Source: Acidiphilium sp. 37-60-79 (GTDB taxonomy: Bacteria; Pseudomonadota; Alphaproteobacteria; Acetobacterales; Acetobacteraceae). From it: a DNA stretch of 42,016 bases. This document shows, one piece after another, positions 32,693-40,705 of the stretch. Below the pieces are notes generated by a model. The model was given only the letters and a program-made list of their open reading frames with translations, was not told the origin of the DNA and did no database searches. Numbering within the stretch: the stretch's first letter is position 1; each line of letters starts with the position of its first letter. The DNA lies in the NCBI GenBank assembly GCA_002279355.1, contig NCBV01000016.1:1-42016 (forward strand). The letters are read 5' to 3'. The translations under genes were made by a program, and so were the position numbers.

Positions 32693-33733
32693 ATGAGTTC
32701 TCCGACACGACGCGACTTTTTGTCATCGGCGGCTGCCATTGCCGCTGGCGTCTCGACGCTCGGTATTGCCAGGGGCGCATTCGCCGCGACTGGCGTGAAG
32801 GTTCGCTTCGGTTGGCAGCCGACGCTAAACGGGGCACGCTATTTTGCCGCCCATGACGGGGGAATTTTCGCCGCTAACGGCATCGATGTTGAACAAATCG
32901 AGTTTCTCGCGGGTCCACCGTTTTTTGCCGCATTCCAATCCGGCAGCATTGACGTCGGATTCATGGGCACGCCGCCTGCAAGTATTGGCATCGCCCAAGG
33001 GGTGCCGATGAAAATCTTCGCCGTAGAAAATAACGCTTTCGCATCGGAAGGGCTGGTTGTCACCGCGAAAAGCGGGATCAAGTCGTTAAAGGATCTGAAA
33101 GGCAAGCGGATCGCGGCAGAGCGTGGCACGTCGGGCCAATATGCCTTGGTCAGGGGCTTAGAATCGGTCGGCATGACGCTGAAGGACATCGACTTCATTG
33201 ATTTGAACGTGAGCGTTCTCATGCCGGCTTTTTCAAAAAATGAAATCGATGGCGGTTGGTACTGGGAGCCTTGGCAGGGCGAAATGCGAGAAGCTGGCGG
33301 CGTGCAGATCGCCACCGATCAGGATGTCGGTGCTGCGGGCGCAATCGTTTGGGTCGCGCGCACCGAATGGCTGGAGAAAAATCCCGAGACGGTGCAAAAG
33401 CTGCTATCGTCACTCGACGCGGCGCAAGCGGTTATCACGAAAAACCCAGCCAAAGTTGCAGCTTATCTAAGCCATGACACTGGCGTCAGTCAGTCATTGG
33501 CGCAAACCGTGATCACCAAAGAGGCCAGTTGGCCAACAATGAAAGAGGAATGGGCACCGGACTATGTGCTGTCAATCAACCCACAGGCGATTGCGAAAAA
33601 GCAGGGACTCGTCAAAGTTCTCGATTCGCTCGCTGACTTTCAACATCAGGTTCGCGTGATCGACACTGTTCCTGACTTCGCAAAGGCGATCGATGTTACC
33701 CCGTTAGAGGCCTATATCAAGAAGATGGGATAA
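32693..33733 (+). CDS. ABC transporter substrate-binding protein, TauA/SsuA-like, system 2
   Basis: This 346-residue protein begins with a twin-arginine-like leader (TRRDFLSSAAAIAAGVS...ARGAFA), suggesting Tat export, and continues with the NMT1/TauA fold: 'VRFGWQPTLNGARYFAAHDGGIFAANGIDVE', 'GSIDVGFMGTPPASIGIAQGVPMKIFAV', 'SGIKSLKDLKGKRIAAERGTSGQYAL', 'DGGWYWEPWQGEM'. The aromatic WYWEPW stretch may help shape the ligand pocket. AGGAG lies before the ATG at 32693. It is followed by a permease and an ATPase on the same strand, forming a complete importer downstream of the FAD oxidase. A taurine-like sulfonate is the likely ligand from context. Confidence 0.88.
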   Translation: MSSPTRRDFLSSAAAIAAGVSTLGIARGAFAATGVKVRFGWQPTLNGARYFAAHDGGIFAANGIDVEQIEFLAGPPFFAAFQSGSIDVGFMGTPPASIGIAQGVPMKIFAVENNAFASEGLVVTAKSGIKSLKDLKGKRIAAERGTSGQYALVRGLESVGMTLKDIDFIDLNVSVLMPAFSKNEIDGGWYWEPWQGEMREAGGVQIATDQDVGAAGAIVWVARTEWLEKNPETVQKLLSSLDAAQAVITKNPAKVAAYLSHDTGVSQSLAQTVITKEASWPTMKEEWAPDYVLSINPQAIAKKQGLVKVLDSLADFQHQVRVIDTVPDFAKAIDVTPLEAYIKKMG

Positions 33734-33829
33734 TCCGAGAGCCGCGGGCTACGCGCCCTATTTTGGTGGCGCGTGGTTCGTGCTTTGGTGCGTCATTATA
33801 GATCAAAGTCGGCTAATCGGAGGGTTCGA

Positions 33830-34672
33830 ATGCCAAGCGCCAATGGGTCTGACAAAGAAATTCAGCCGATGACCCGCTCGATCATTGGCGGCGCTGCGGC
33901 GTTCTCCAACTCCACCTATTTTTACAGCGCGCTCAGCGTGTCGATGCTATTTCTGATTTGGATTGGCACGACGCAGTGGCTGGCGGTTGTCTCGACAAAA
34001 CTTCTACCCTCTCCCGTTTCTCTATTCAACGAGTTCTTGGTGATCAGCCGGTCGGGATATGCCGGGACGACATTGTTGGGTAATATTCTCGCAAGCTTTT
34101 TCCGAATGGTTCTTGGATTTACCTTATCTGCTGCCGTTGCGATTCCCGTTGGGATCGCGATGGGGATGAGCGGTAAAGTCCGTGGCTTTCTTGCTCCAAT
34201 TTTCAATGGGTTGCGGCCGGTGCCGAGTATCGGGCTGATCCCGCTGATGGTGTTGTGGTTCGGGATCGGCCAAACATCCAAGGTGGCGGTAATTTTTTTA
34301 GCATCGTTTCTGTTCGTGGTTCTGAATACGGCTGAAGGTGTTCGCAGCGTCCCCGTAGGATTAATGCGTGCTGCGGCAAATTTGGGGGCCGGACGCGTGC
34401 AGATGTTCTGGCGCGTGGTGCTGCCCGCCTCATTACCGGCGATTTTCACCGGGCTAAAAACGGGTCTCGCCGTTAGTTGGGCGGTTGTTGTTGCCGCTGA
34501 ATTGCTCGGCGCCCAGCGTGGATTAGGATTCATGATCGAGGATGCGGCGACATTCTACCGGATCAAAGTGGTGTATATCGGGCTGATTTTGATCGGGCTT
34601 ATCGGAATCGCGATGACTGCGGCGATCAACGCTCTCGAACGCCGAATTGTTCATTGGGTCGGTAAATCCTGA
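33830..34672 (+). CDS. ABC transporter permease, TauC/SsuC-like, system 2
   Basis: This 280-residue protein has about six transmembrane helices, with the conserved 'GLRPVPSIGLIPLMVLWFGIGQTSKVAVIF' and the coupling-helix loop 'AAANLGAGRVQMFWRVVLPASLPAIFTGLKTG', then 'LGAQRGLGFMIEDA'. The start at 33830 is decided by GGAGGG six bases upstream; the frame extends to 33773 but has no ribosome-binding site there. The stop overlaps the ATPase start by one base (TGATG), so membrane and ATPase subunits are translationally coupled. Confidence 0.88.
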   Translation: MPSANGSDKEIQPMTRSIIGGAAAFSNSTYFYSALSVSMLFLIWIGTTQWLAVVSTKLLPSPVSLFNEFLVISRSGYAGTTLLGNILASFFRMVLGFTLSAAVAIPVGIAMGMSGKVRGFLAPIFNGLRPVPSIGLIPLMVLWFGIGQTSKVAVIFLASFLFVVLNTAEGVRSVPVGLMRAAANLGAGRVQMFWRVVLPASLPAIFTGLKTGLAVSWAVVVAAELLGAQRGLGFMIEDAATFYRIKVVYIGLILIGLIGIAMTAAINALERRIVHWVGKS

Positions 34673-35490
34673 TGGCGTATCTAGAGATCAGTGGCGTCGA
34701 TAAGGTTTTTGGCACAGATGGAAAACCCGGTCAAAAAGTCTTGGCGCTCGAAGGGATCAATTTTGCGGTCGAACAGGGCGAAATTTATGCTCTTCTCGGG
34801 CCCAGCGGCTGCGGCAAGAGCACCATCCTTGAGATCGTTGCCGGGTTTGAGCGGCCAACTAGAGGCACGGTTTTGTTTGACGGTGCGCGGATCACAGGCC
34901 CGGAACCGGAGCGTGCCATGGTATTCCAACAACCTAATCTGTTTCCATGGCTGACCGTAATCGATAACGTGATGTTTGGTCCTCGTGTCCAAGGCCAGAG
35001 CGATATGAGAGCCGCAGCGAAACGAGCCGGGCATTTATTGGAAATCTGCGGGCTGGGCGGCTTTGAGAAGCGATATCCCTATCAGCTATCGGGGGGCATG
35101 CGCCAGCGCGTCGCGATCGTGCGGGTGCTGATGAATAACCCGCGCGTGCTGCTGATGGACGAGCCATTCGGCGCGTTGGACGCACTGACCCGCCTCACGA
35201 TGCAGGAATTGCTTTTAGCAATCTGGGGCGAGCTTAAGCCGACGATCATCTTCGTCACCCATGACGTCGATGAGGCGCTGTTTTTGGCTGATCGCGTTGG
35301 CGTGATGTCACGACGGCCGGGGCGAATGAAGCGCGAGGTGGGCGTAGAAATCGGTCGTCCGCGTGATGTTGATGTGATGATTACGCCGAAATTCACCGCG
35401 TTGAAGTCAATGCTGATCCATGAGTTACGCAACGAGGCGCAAGCCACCGACGGCGCACCTCAGGATCACACCAAGATCCTAACCGGTTAG
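34672..35490 (+). CDS. ABC transporter ATP-binding protein, TauB/SsuB-like, system 2
   Basis: This 272-residue ATPase has Walker A GPSGCGKST, Q-loop 'VFQQPNLFPWLT', signature LSGGMRQRVAIVRVL, Walker B VLLMDEPFGALD and switch 'FVTHDVDEA'. The C-terminal extension of about 20 residues (EAQATDGAPQDHTKILTG) is polar. It powers the second importer together with the proteins encoded at 32693-34672. The start overlaps the permease stop by one base. A gap of 133 bp follows before the amidohydrolase gene, which has its own strong ribosome-binding site. Confidence 0.92.
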   Translation: MAYLEISGVDKVFGTDGKPGQKVLALEGINFAVEQGEIYALLGPSGCGKSTILEIVAGFERPTRGTVLFDGARITGPEPERAMVFQQPNLFPWLTVIDNVMFGPRVQGQSDMRAAAKRAGHLLEICGLGGFEKRYPYQLSGGMRQRVAIVRVLMNNPRVLLMDEPFGALDALTRLTMQELLLAIWGELKPTIIFVTHDVDEALFLADRVGVMSRRPGRMKREVGVEIGRPRDVDVMITPKFTALKSMLIHELRNEAQATDGAPQDHTKILTG

Positions 35491-35623
35491 TGTGTCGGTC
35501 TCGCCATTGATCAAGCAAGGGGCCTCATCGGCAAGGAAAATCTTGCGTAAGGCAAGTATAGTCGGTGCAAGAGCCGTATGAAATGTTAGCGTTAAGCCAT
35601 TTTGTGGCAACAGGAGGGTGAGC

Positions 35624-37261
35624 GTGAGATCGGGGATTGTGGTGTTCAAGGCCCAGCGGGTGCTGACGATGAATCCGTCGCAGCCATTTGCGACACATGT
35701 AGCGGTAATGGCCGGACGCATTCTCGCAGTCGGCGGTGAGGCTGAGATGGCCGATTTAGGCGCCTTTGAGACCGACGACCGGTTTGCCGGTCAGACGATA
35801 TTGCCCGGCTTCGTCGAGGGACATTCTCATTTATTTGAAGGCTCAGTCTGGCGCGATCCGTATATTGGATATTTTGATCGACGCGATCCGGATGGGAATA
35901 TCGCGCCTGGCCTGCGTAGCATTTCGGCGGTAGTTGATCGGTTGCGGCAGGCGGCCCAAGCCGAAAGCACCAACGGCCCGTTAGTTGCGTGGGGTTTTGA
36001 TCCGATTCATATCGAGGGGCGCGGGCTTGACGTCGCTGATTTGGATGGGGTTTCGAGCGTACGCCCGGTGGTGATTACCCACGCATCAGGTCATATCATG
36101 AACGTCAATAGTGTGGCTCTGCGGCTCGCTGGGCTTGAGCGCGACACCGATATGGACGGAATGGTCCGCGATCAAGCCGGCGCGCTAACCGGGGAATTAC
36201 GCGGCTTTGACCTGTTAGGCCGCATTCGCCATACGGTTTCGGCGGATGGGCTTTCCCGCAAGCTGGATCAGGACTCGATGGACCGCTTCGGCAGGCTTGC
36301 CCGGCGTGTGGGCGTGACCACAGCGACCGATTTGGTGAGCGATATGTCCGACGAGACAATTGCAGTCTATCAGCAGGCAAGCAACGCGCCGGATTTTCCG
36401 ATTAGGATTGTGCCGGCGATGGCCGCGCGGTTTTATCGGATTGAGCCTGGTTTGGCGCGGTTGGATTTTTTGCGCCGACAGAGCACAGATATGTTATTTT
36501 TTGGGCTGGTGAAGCTACATGTTGATGGCTCGATCCAAGGCTTTACCGCACGAATGCGCTGGCCTGGCTATCATAACGGCGCACCCAACGGGCTGTGGTA
36601 TCTTGCGCCCACTGAACTTGGCGAGGTGATCGAGGCTTATCATCGTGCCGGCGCGGTGCTGCATATGCATACCAACGGTGACGAGGCGACCGAAGCCGCC
36701 GTTGATATGGTGGAACGGGCGCTGATCGCGCATCCGCGCCCGGATCATCGTCATACGCTGCAACATTGCCAAATGCCGGATCAAGCCTTGTACCGGCGCA
36801 TTAAGACGCTCGGTCTTTGCTGCAATATTTTTGCCAACCACGTTTATTATTGGGGCGAAGCCCATGTGCGCGAGACCATGGGGTTAGCCCGCGCCATGCG
36901 GATGGATGCGTGCGGCACAGCCCTTCGGCTTGGGATTCCGTTTGCGATCCATTCCGACGCACCCATTACGCCGATTGATCCGCTTTTCACCGCATGGTGC
37001 GCGGTGATGCGCGAGACAGCGGCCGGGCGTGTGCTTGGGGAGGGCGAGCGAATTTCGGTTGAGGCGGCGCTGCATGCGATAACAATCGGTGCCGCTTATA
37101 CATTGAAACTCGATCATGTGATTGGCAGCATTGAGGTGGGCAAGTTCGCTGATTTTGCTGTATTGCGCGATAATCCGCTGGAAGTTGATCCATCTTTGCT
37201 GAAAAATATTGAAGTGGTGGCCACGGTGCGTGGCGGCAAGGTGTTTGCAGCGGCGGCATGA
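35624..37261 (+). CDS. YtcJ-like amidohydrolase (Amidohydro_3)
   Basis: This 545-residue metal-dependent hydrolase has the metal-binding 'GFVEGHSHLFEG' (HxH) near residue 65, 'HMHTNGDEATEAAVDMVERAL', 'HTLQHCQMPDQ', and the late Asp in 'FAIHSDAPITPIDPL'. The urease-like composite beta domain is split between both ends. YtcJ-like enzymes hydrolyse amides or N-formyl groups on small molecules; physiological substrates are mostly unknown. The start is decided by the ribosome-binding site: AGGAGG at 35612-35617 is six bases before GTG 35624, whereas the GTG at 35618 directly abuts it. The stop overlaps the CobW gene (ATGA), tying it to a metallochaperone. In context it may deacylate or deformylate an amino-sulfonate derivative. 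Confidence 0.85.
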   Translation: MRSGIVVFKAQRVLTMNPSQPFATHVAVMAGRILAVGGEAEMADLGAFETDDRFAGQTILPGFVEGHSHLFEGSVWRDPYIGYFDRRDPDGNIAPGLRSISAVVDRLRQAAQAESTNGPLVAWGFDPIHIEGRGLDVADLDGVSSVRPVVITHASGHIMNVNSVALRLAGLERDTDMDGMVRDQAGALTGELRGFDLLGRIRHTVSADGLSRKLDQDSMDRFGRLARRVGVTTATDLVSDMSDETIAVYQQASNAPDFPIRIVPAMAARFYRIEPGLARLDFLRRQSTDMLFFGLVKLHVDGSIQGFTARMRWPGYHNGAPNGLWYLAPTELGEVIEAYHRAGAVLHMHTNGDEATEAAVDMVERALIAHPRPDHRHTLQHCQMPDQALYRRIKTLGLCCNIFANHVYYWGEAHVRETMGLARAMRMDACGTALRLGIPFAIHSDAPITPIDPLFTAWCAVMRETAAGRVLGEGERISVEAALHAITIGAAYTLKLDHVIGSIEVGKFADFAVLRDNPLEVDPSLLKNIEVVATVRGGKVFAAAA

Positions 37262-38160
37262 CGGTTCCGGTTATGATCATCGGTGGCTTTCTGGGCGCTG
37301 GTAAGACCACGGCGATCAACCAGATATTGCGCGGATCGCACCAACGGATTGCCGTGCTGGTGAATGATTTCGGCGCGCTCAATATCGACGCCCACCTGAT
37401 CGAGGCGCAGGACGGCGAGATATTTGCGCTGTCGAATGGTTGCGTTTGTTGCTCGATTGGCCCTGATTTCAGCGCGACGCTGGGGCGCATGCTCGCACTA
37501 ACGCCGCCGCCTGCGCGGATCATCGTTGAAAGTAGCGGCGTGTCGGACCCGTGGCGCATTGCCCAACTAGTCAAGCTTGAGATCGGAGCGTCGCTCGAAG
37601 CGGTGATCGTGCTGGCCGATGCACTCGACTTGCCCCGCCTTGCTGCAGACCGTTGGTTGAGCGATACGATTTCCCGGCAAATCGCGCGTGCGGACCTGAT
37701 TGCGCTGAGCAAATGCGATATTGCCAGCACCGGTATGCGGGCCGAGGCACGTGCCATCATTACCGCCATCCGTGGTGATGTGCCTATTATTGAAATAGAA
37801 AGGGGCGTGTTACCCACAGTAATGGTTAATCCCAGCACTGAACCGCAACCCAGCCGATTTTTGGCGGATAGCACCGATCATGATTTTCGCACATGGTCCT
37901 GGCGCCCTGATGGCCCGCTGGATGACGCGCTGCTGCGCGAGGTTTTGCGCTCGTTGCCACCGTGCATACTACGCGGCAAGGGGGTGCTGCAAATTGGGTC
38001 GGTGGCGAGTCCGATGGTGCTACAGTTGGTTGGTCGGCGTTGGAGTTTGACACCGGGGCGGGAAGCAATTGACGCGCATGAATTAGTGCTGATCGGCACT
38101 AACGCCTTGCCGACGCCAGGGAATCTCGAGGCAATGTTTTCTGCTACACGGATAAAGTAA
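37258..38160 (+). CDS. CobW/G3E-family GTPase, putative metal chaperone
   Basis: This 300-residue G3E GTPase has Walker A 'GGFLGAGKTT' (residues about 8-17), the metal-binding CxCC in 'SNGCVCCSIG', 'ESSGVSDP' as the switch region, the guanine-specificity motif 'SKCD', and a C-terminal CobW_C domain with 'RGKGVLQIG'. Family members deliver Zn or other metals to client enzymes, or act in cobalamin or nitrile hydratase maturation. The 4-base overlap with the amidohydrolase suggests the amidohydrolase is its client. It lies convergent to xsc with 76 bp between, containing a hairpin. Confidence 0.88.
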   Translation: MTVPVMIIGGFLGAGKTTAINQILRGSHQRIAVLVNDFGALNIDAHLIEAQDGEIFALSNGCVCCSIGPDFSATLGRMLALTPPPARIIVESSGVSDPWRIAQLVKLEIGASLEAVIVLADALDLPRLAADRWLSDTISRQIARADLIALSKCDIASTGMRAEARAIITAIRGDVPIIEIERGVLPTVMVNPSTEPQPSRFLADSTDHDFRTWSWRPDGPLDDALLREVLRSLPPCILRGKGVLQIGSVASPMVLQLVGRRWSLTPGREAIDAHELVLIGTNALPTPGNLEAMFSATRIK

Positions 38161-38192
38161 CGCTAACGTTAGAGATTGGCTGGTCGAGATAA

Positions 38193-38233
38193 CCAAACGA
38201 ACCGGGCATATGACCCGATCCGTTTGGAAATTT
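38193..38233. terminator. Bidirectional terminator between CobW gene and xsc
   Basis: CCAAACG (38193-38199) pairs with CGTTTGG (38221-38227), and the internal CCGGG/CCCG continues the stem. AAATTTT follows on the plus strand, and an A/T-rich flank lies on the other side. It sits in the 76-bp gap between convergent genes, so it probably stops transcription from both. Confidence 0.5.
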
Positions 38234-38236
38234 TAG

Positions 38237-40012
38237 TTACCCGACGATTTGGGGCCGCATATCCTCACGGCTGATACCGGCAATTTTGACCGGCTTTTTC
38301 ATCGCATCGCGGCGGAACGGTTCGCCCAACTCTTGGTTCAGGATCACTTCGATGAAGGTCGTCACCCCTTGCGCCTGGGCTTCGCACGCGGTACGCAGAG
38401 CCTCGGTCAATTCGTTTTGAGTATGGACGGTGACGCCTTTCAGGCCGCACCCTTCGGCCACTTTGGCGTAGCTGAGTTCGGGGTCGAGTTCGGTGCCAAT
38501 AAAATTGTTATCATACCATAACGTGGTATTCCGTTTCTCAGCACCCCATTGGTAATTGCGGAAAATGACCATGGTAATGGCTGGCCACTCGCTGCGGCCA
38601 ATTGAGCTCATTTCATTCATCGAAATACCAAATGCCCCATCGCCGGCGAAGCCGACGCATGGCGTGTTGGGATTACCGATTTTGGCGCCGATGATCGACG
38701 GGAAACCATAGCCACACGGGCCAAACAGCCCCGGGGCGAGATATTTCCGACCTTGCTCGAATGTCGGATAGGCATTACCGATCGCGCAGTTATTGCCGAT
38801 ATCGCTGGAGATGATCGCATCGCGCGGCAAACCGGCCTGGATTGCGCGCCACGCTTGACGCGGCGACATCCGGTTCGGATCGCGCTCACGCGCGTCATTA
38901 TTCCACGAGGTGCCGTCGTCATCATCCTCGTGGTCAAGGCTGGAGAGCGTTTGCAACCAGGCTGATTTAGTTTGGTGGATCAACGCCTTGCGGCCGTCGC
39001 GCTCGTGATCACCGGCGCTGGGGGACAGCTGCGCCAAAATCGCCTCGGCCACCAGCTTGGCGTCACCACAAATGCCGACGGCGACCGGCTTGGTGAGGCC
39101 GATCCGATCGGCGTTGATGTCAACCTGGATGACTTTCGCAGCTTTCGGCCAATAATCGATGCCATAGCCGGGCAAGGTGGAGAACGGGTTGAGCCGGGTG
39201 CCGAGGGCCAGCACCACATCGGCCTTCGCGATGAGTTCCATGGCGGCTTTCGAGCCATTATAGCCGAGCGGCCCGACCGCGAGGCGATGGCTGCCGTGGA
39301 AACTATCATTATGTTGATAGTTGTTGCACACCGGCGCATCAAGCCGTTCCGCTAACGCGGCGCAGGCTGGGATCGCGTTGGCCAGCACCACACCTGCGCC
39401 GGATAGAATAACGGGAAATTTTGCTTGCGACAGTAACGACGCCGCATCAGCGATCGCTTTGGCGCCGCCACCGGGGCGCTCGAACTCGATAATTGCCGGC
39501 AATGGCACATCGATCACCTGGGTCCAGTAATCGCGGGGCATGTTGATCTGTGCAGGAGCCGACAGGCGCCGGGCTTTCATAATCACGCGGTTCAACACTT
39601 CAGGGACGCGCGAGGGGTCACGCACTTCTTCCTGATAACAAACCATGTCCCGAAACAGCGCCATTTGCTCGACTTCTTGGAAACCACCCTGCCCTATCGT
39701 GCGGTTTGCCGCCTGCGGCGTGACCAGTAGCATCGGCGTGTGGTTCCAATAGGCCGTTTTGATCGCCGTCACGAACCCGGTCACGCCGGGACCGTTTTGG
39801 GCAATCGCCATGCCCATTTTGCCGGTCGAGCGGGTATAACCATCGCAAATCATGCCACCATTGGTTTCGTGCGCGACATCCCAGAAAGTAATTCCGGCCT
39901 GCGGAAACAAATCGGAGATCGGCATGAAGGCCGAGCCGATAATGCCGAAAGCGTGCTCGATGCCATGCATCTGCAACACCTTCACGAAGGCTTCTTCAGT
40001 GGTCATTTTCAT
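38237..40012 (-). CDS. xsc: Sulfoacetaldehyde acetyltransferase (Xsc)
   Basis: This 591-residue thiamine-diphosphate enzyme shows the Xsc pattern throughout: 'TTEEAFVKVLQMHGIEHAFGIIGSAFMPISDLFPQAGI' at the N-terminus, 'AQNGPGVTGFVTAIKTAYWNHTPMLLVTPQA', 'CNNYQHNDSFHGSH', and the ThDP/Mg motif from GDG (residues 457-459) through 'FRNYQWGAEKRNTTLWYDNNFIGTELD'. It converts sulfoacetaldehyde and phosphate into acetyl phosphate and sulfite, the desulfonation step shared by taurine, isethionate and sulfoacetate catabolism. The start at 40012 (MKMTTEEAF) has GAGGAAGGA upstream and gives the normal family length; the frame extends to 40045. It is transcribed alone, with an inverted repeat (40044-40059) and a MITE-like repeat upstream. 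The pta it needs is 18 kb away beside sauS. Confidence 0.95.
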   Translation of the reverse strand: MKMTTEEAFVKVLQMHGIEHAFGIIGSAFMPISDLFPQAGITFWDVAHETNGGMICDGYTRSTGKMGMAIAQNGPGVTGFVTAIKTAYWNHTPMLLVTPQAANRTIGQGGFQEVEQMALFRDMVCYQEEVRDPSRVPEVLNRVIMKARRLSAPAQINMPRDYWTQVIDVPLPAIIEFERPGGGAKAIADAASLLSQAKFPVILSGAGVVLANAIPACAALAERLDAPVCNNYQHNDSFHGSHRLAVGPLGYNGSKAAMELIAKADVVLALGTRLNPFSTLPGYGIDYWPKAAKVIQVDINADRIGLTKPVAVGICGDAKLVAEAILAQLSPSAGDHERDGRKALIHQTKSAWLQTLSSLDHEDDDDGTSWNNDARERDPNRMSPRQAWRAIQAGLPRDAIISSDIGNNCAIGNAYPTFEQGRKYLAPGLFGPCGYGFPSIIGAKIGNPNTPCVGFAGDGAFGISMNEMSSIGRSEWPAITMVIFRNYQWGAEKRNTTLWYDNNFIGTELDPELSYAKVAEGCGLKGVTVHTQNELTEALRTACEAQAQGVTTFIEVILNQELGEPFRRDAMKKPVKIAGISREDMRPQIVG

Positions 40013-40043
40013 CGCGTTTGGTCCTTCCTCACTGCTGGCACTC

Positions 40044-40059
40044 ACGCATCAATATGCGT
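40044..40059. promoter_or_regulatory. Inverted repeat upstream of xsc
   Basis: ACGCAT (40044-40049) and ATGCGT (40054-40059) are perfect complements separated by 4 bases, 32 bp ahead of the xsc start codon. The position fits an operator overlapping the promoter or leader. The regulator could be the TauR-like or IclR protein in this window, but the site does not resemble the other inverted repeats listed here. Confidence 0.35.
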
Positions 40060-40159
40060 TTGCCTGACTATTCCGCTCAGTGTTGCACACCGGCTCGTTG
40101 AAATCAATATGTCTCACTCAAACATCGAAAATATCTCATTCGTTGGAACTTTTGGGGCG

Positions 40160-40282
40160 CTAGTGTCCTGCCCCTGAAATTCATTAGATGAATTTCAGGG
40201 ATAAGCGGGCCACTAAATCATTGAATTTTCGAGTGTCCACTCTGATTCCGAAATCCAACGGATTTCAGAATCGGGACACTAG
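40160..40282. repeat. MITE-like double-hairpin repeat, copy 2
   Basis: This is the second copy of the element at 28478-28593, in the same orientation. The first palindrome is partly degraded on its right arm (around 40199-40212). The second hairpin and the linker (CACTAAATCATTGAATTTTC) are almost unchanged. It is bounded by CTAG on both sides (40160-40163 and 40279-40282), with TGTCC/GGACA immediately inside, which looks like a target duplication plus terminal inverted repeats of a miniature transposable element. It lies 148 bp upstream of xsc. Confidence 0.75.
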
Positions 40283-40497
40283 AGGAATAAGTGGCGCCAA
40301 TTGGATGCCGCCGATCGGCGCGGCGCGTCCTTTGGAGCGCCACTGCCACTGCCGTTGTGCCGCACGCCGATGCTGGCTATCCTACAGCGCTTGATTGCGC
40401 ACACGAACACGGCCTAAACCTCCGCGCTATCCTCAATAAGGCGTCGTCAGGCTCCCTATAATAAGTGGCAGCGCGACGTTGATCCGGAGATCGTTAG

Positions 40498-40705
40498 GTG
40501 AATATCGCAATCATCGCGGCGCTGCGCGCCTTCTACCGGACCAAATGGCTGGCTAAGCCATTAGCGACCCGTGATGACATCGCCGCGTGGCGGCAAAAGC
40601 GGCTCGGTATCTTTTTGCGCCATGATATTGGGCGGGTGCCATTCTACCGCACGTATCGCACAGGGAAATTTTCTGATTTGCCGGTGATGGACAAGGCTAC
40701 CCTGA
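40498..40705 (+). pseudogene. N-terminal fragment of a PaaK/CapK-like adenylate-forming enzyme, cut by an IS
   Basis: A GTG at 40498 with GGAG upstream opens a frame of about 69 codons ending at an insertion-sequence boundary. The residues ('DDIAAWRQKRLGIFLRHDIGRVPFYRTY...FSDLPVMDKATL') match the N-terminal pattern of coenzyme F390 synthetase/CapK-type AMP ligases, where 'W-Q-x-x-R-L ... PFY ... DLPV-x-DKA-x-L' precedes the catalytic core. All catalytic motifs would lie beyond the break and are not visible on the other side of the IS within the window. The gene is therefore truncated. The family call from 69 residues is moderate. Confidence 0.5.

Noticed and set aside
35586-38167. Ten-base inverted pair (GTTAGCGTTA and TAACGCTAAC) flanking the amidohydrolase-CobW genes
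   Set aside because: The match is only 10 bases and no longer similarity surrounds it. Chance is sufficient, so I do not call mobile-element ends.
40188-40394. Short frames sharing 'STLIPKSNGFQNRDT' near both repeats
   Set aside because: The shared peptide is simply the translation of the repeated hairpin DNA, with different flanks and no start signals. It is not a duplicated gene.
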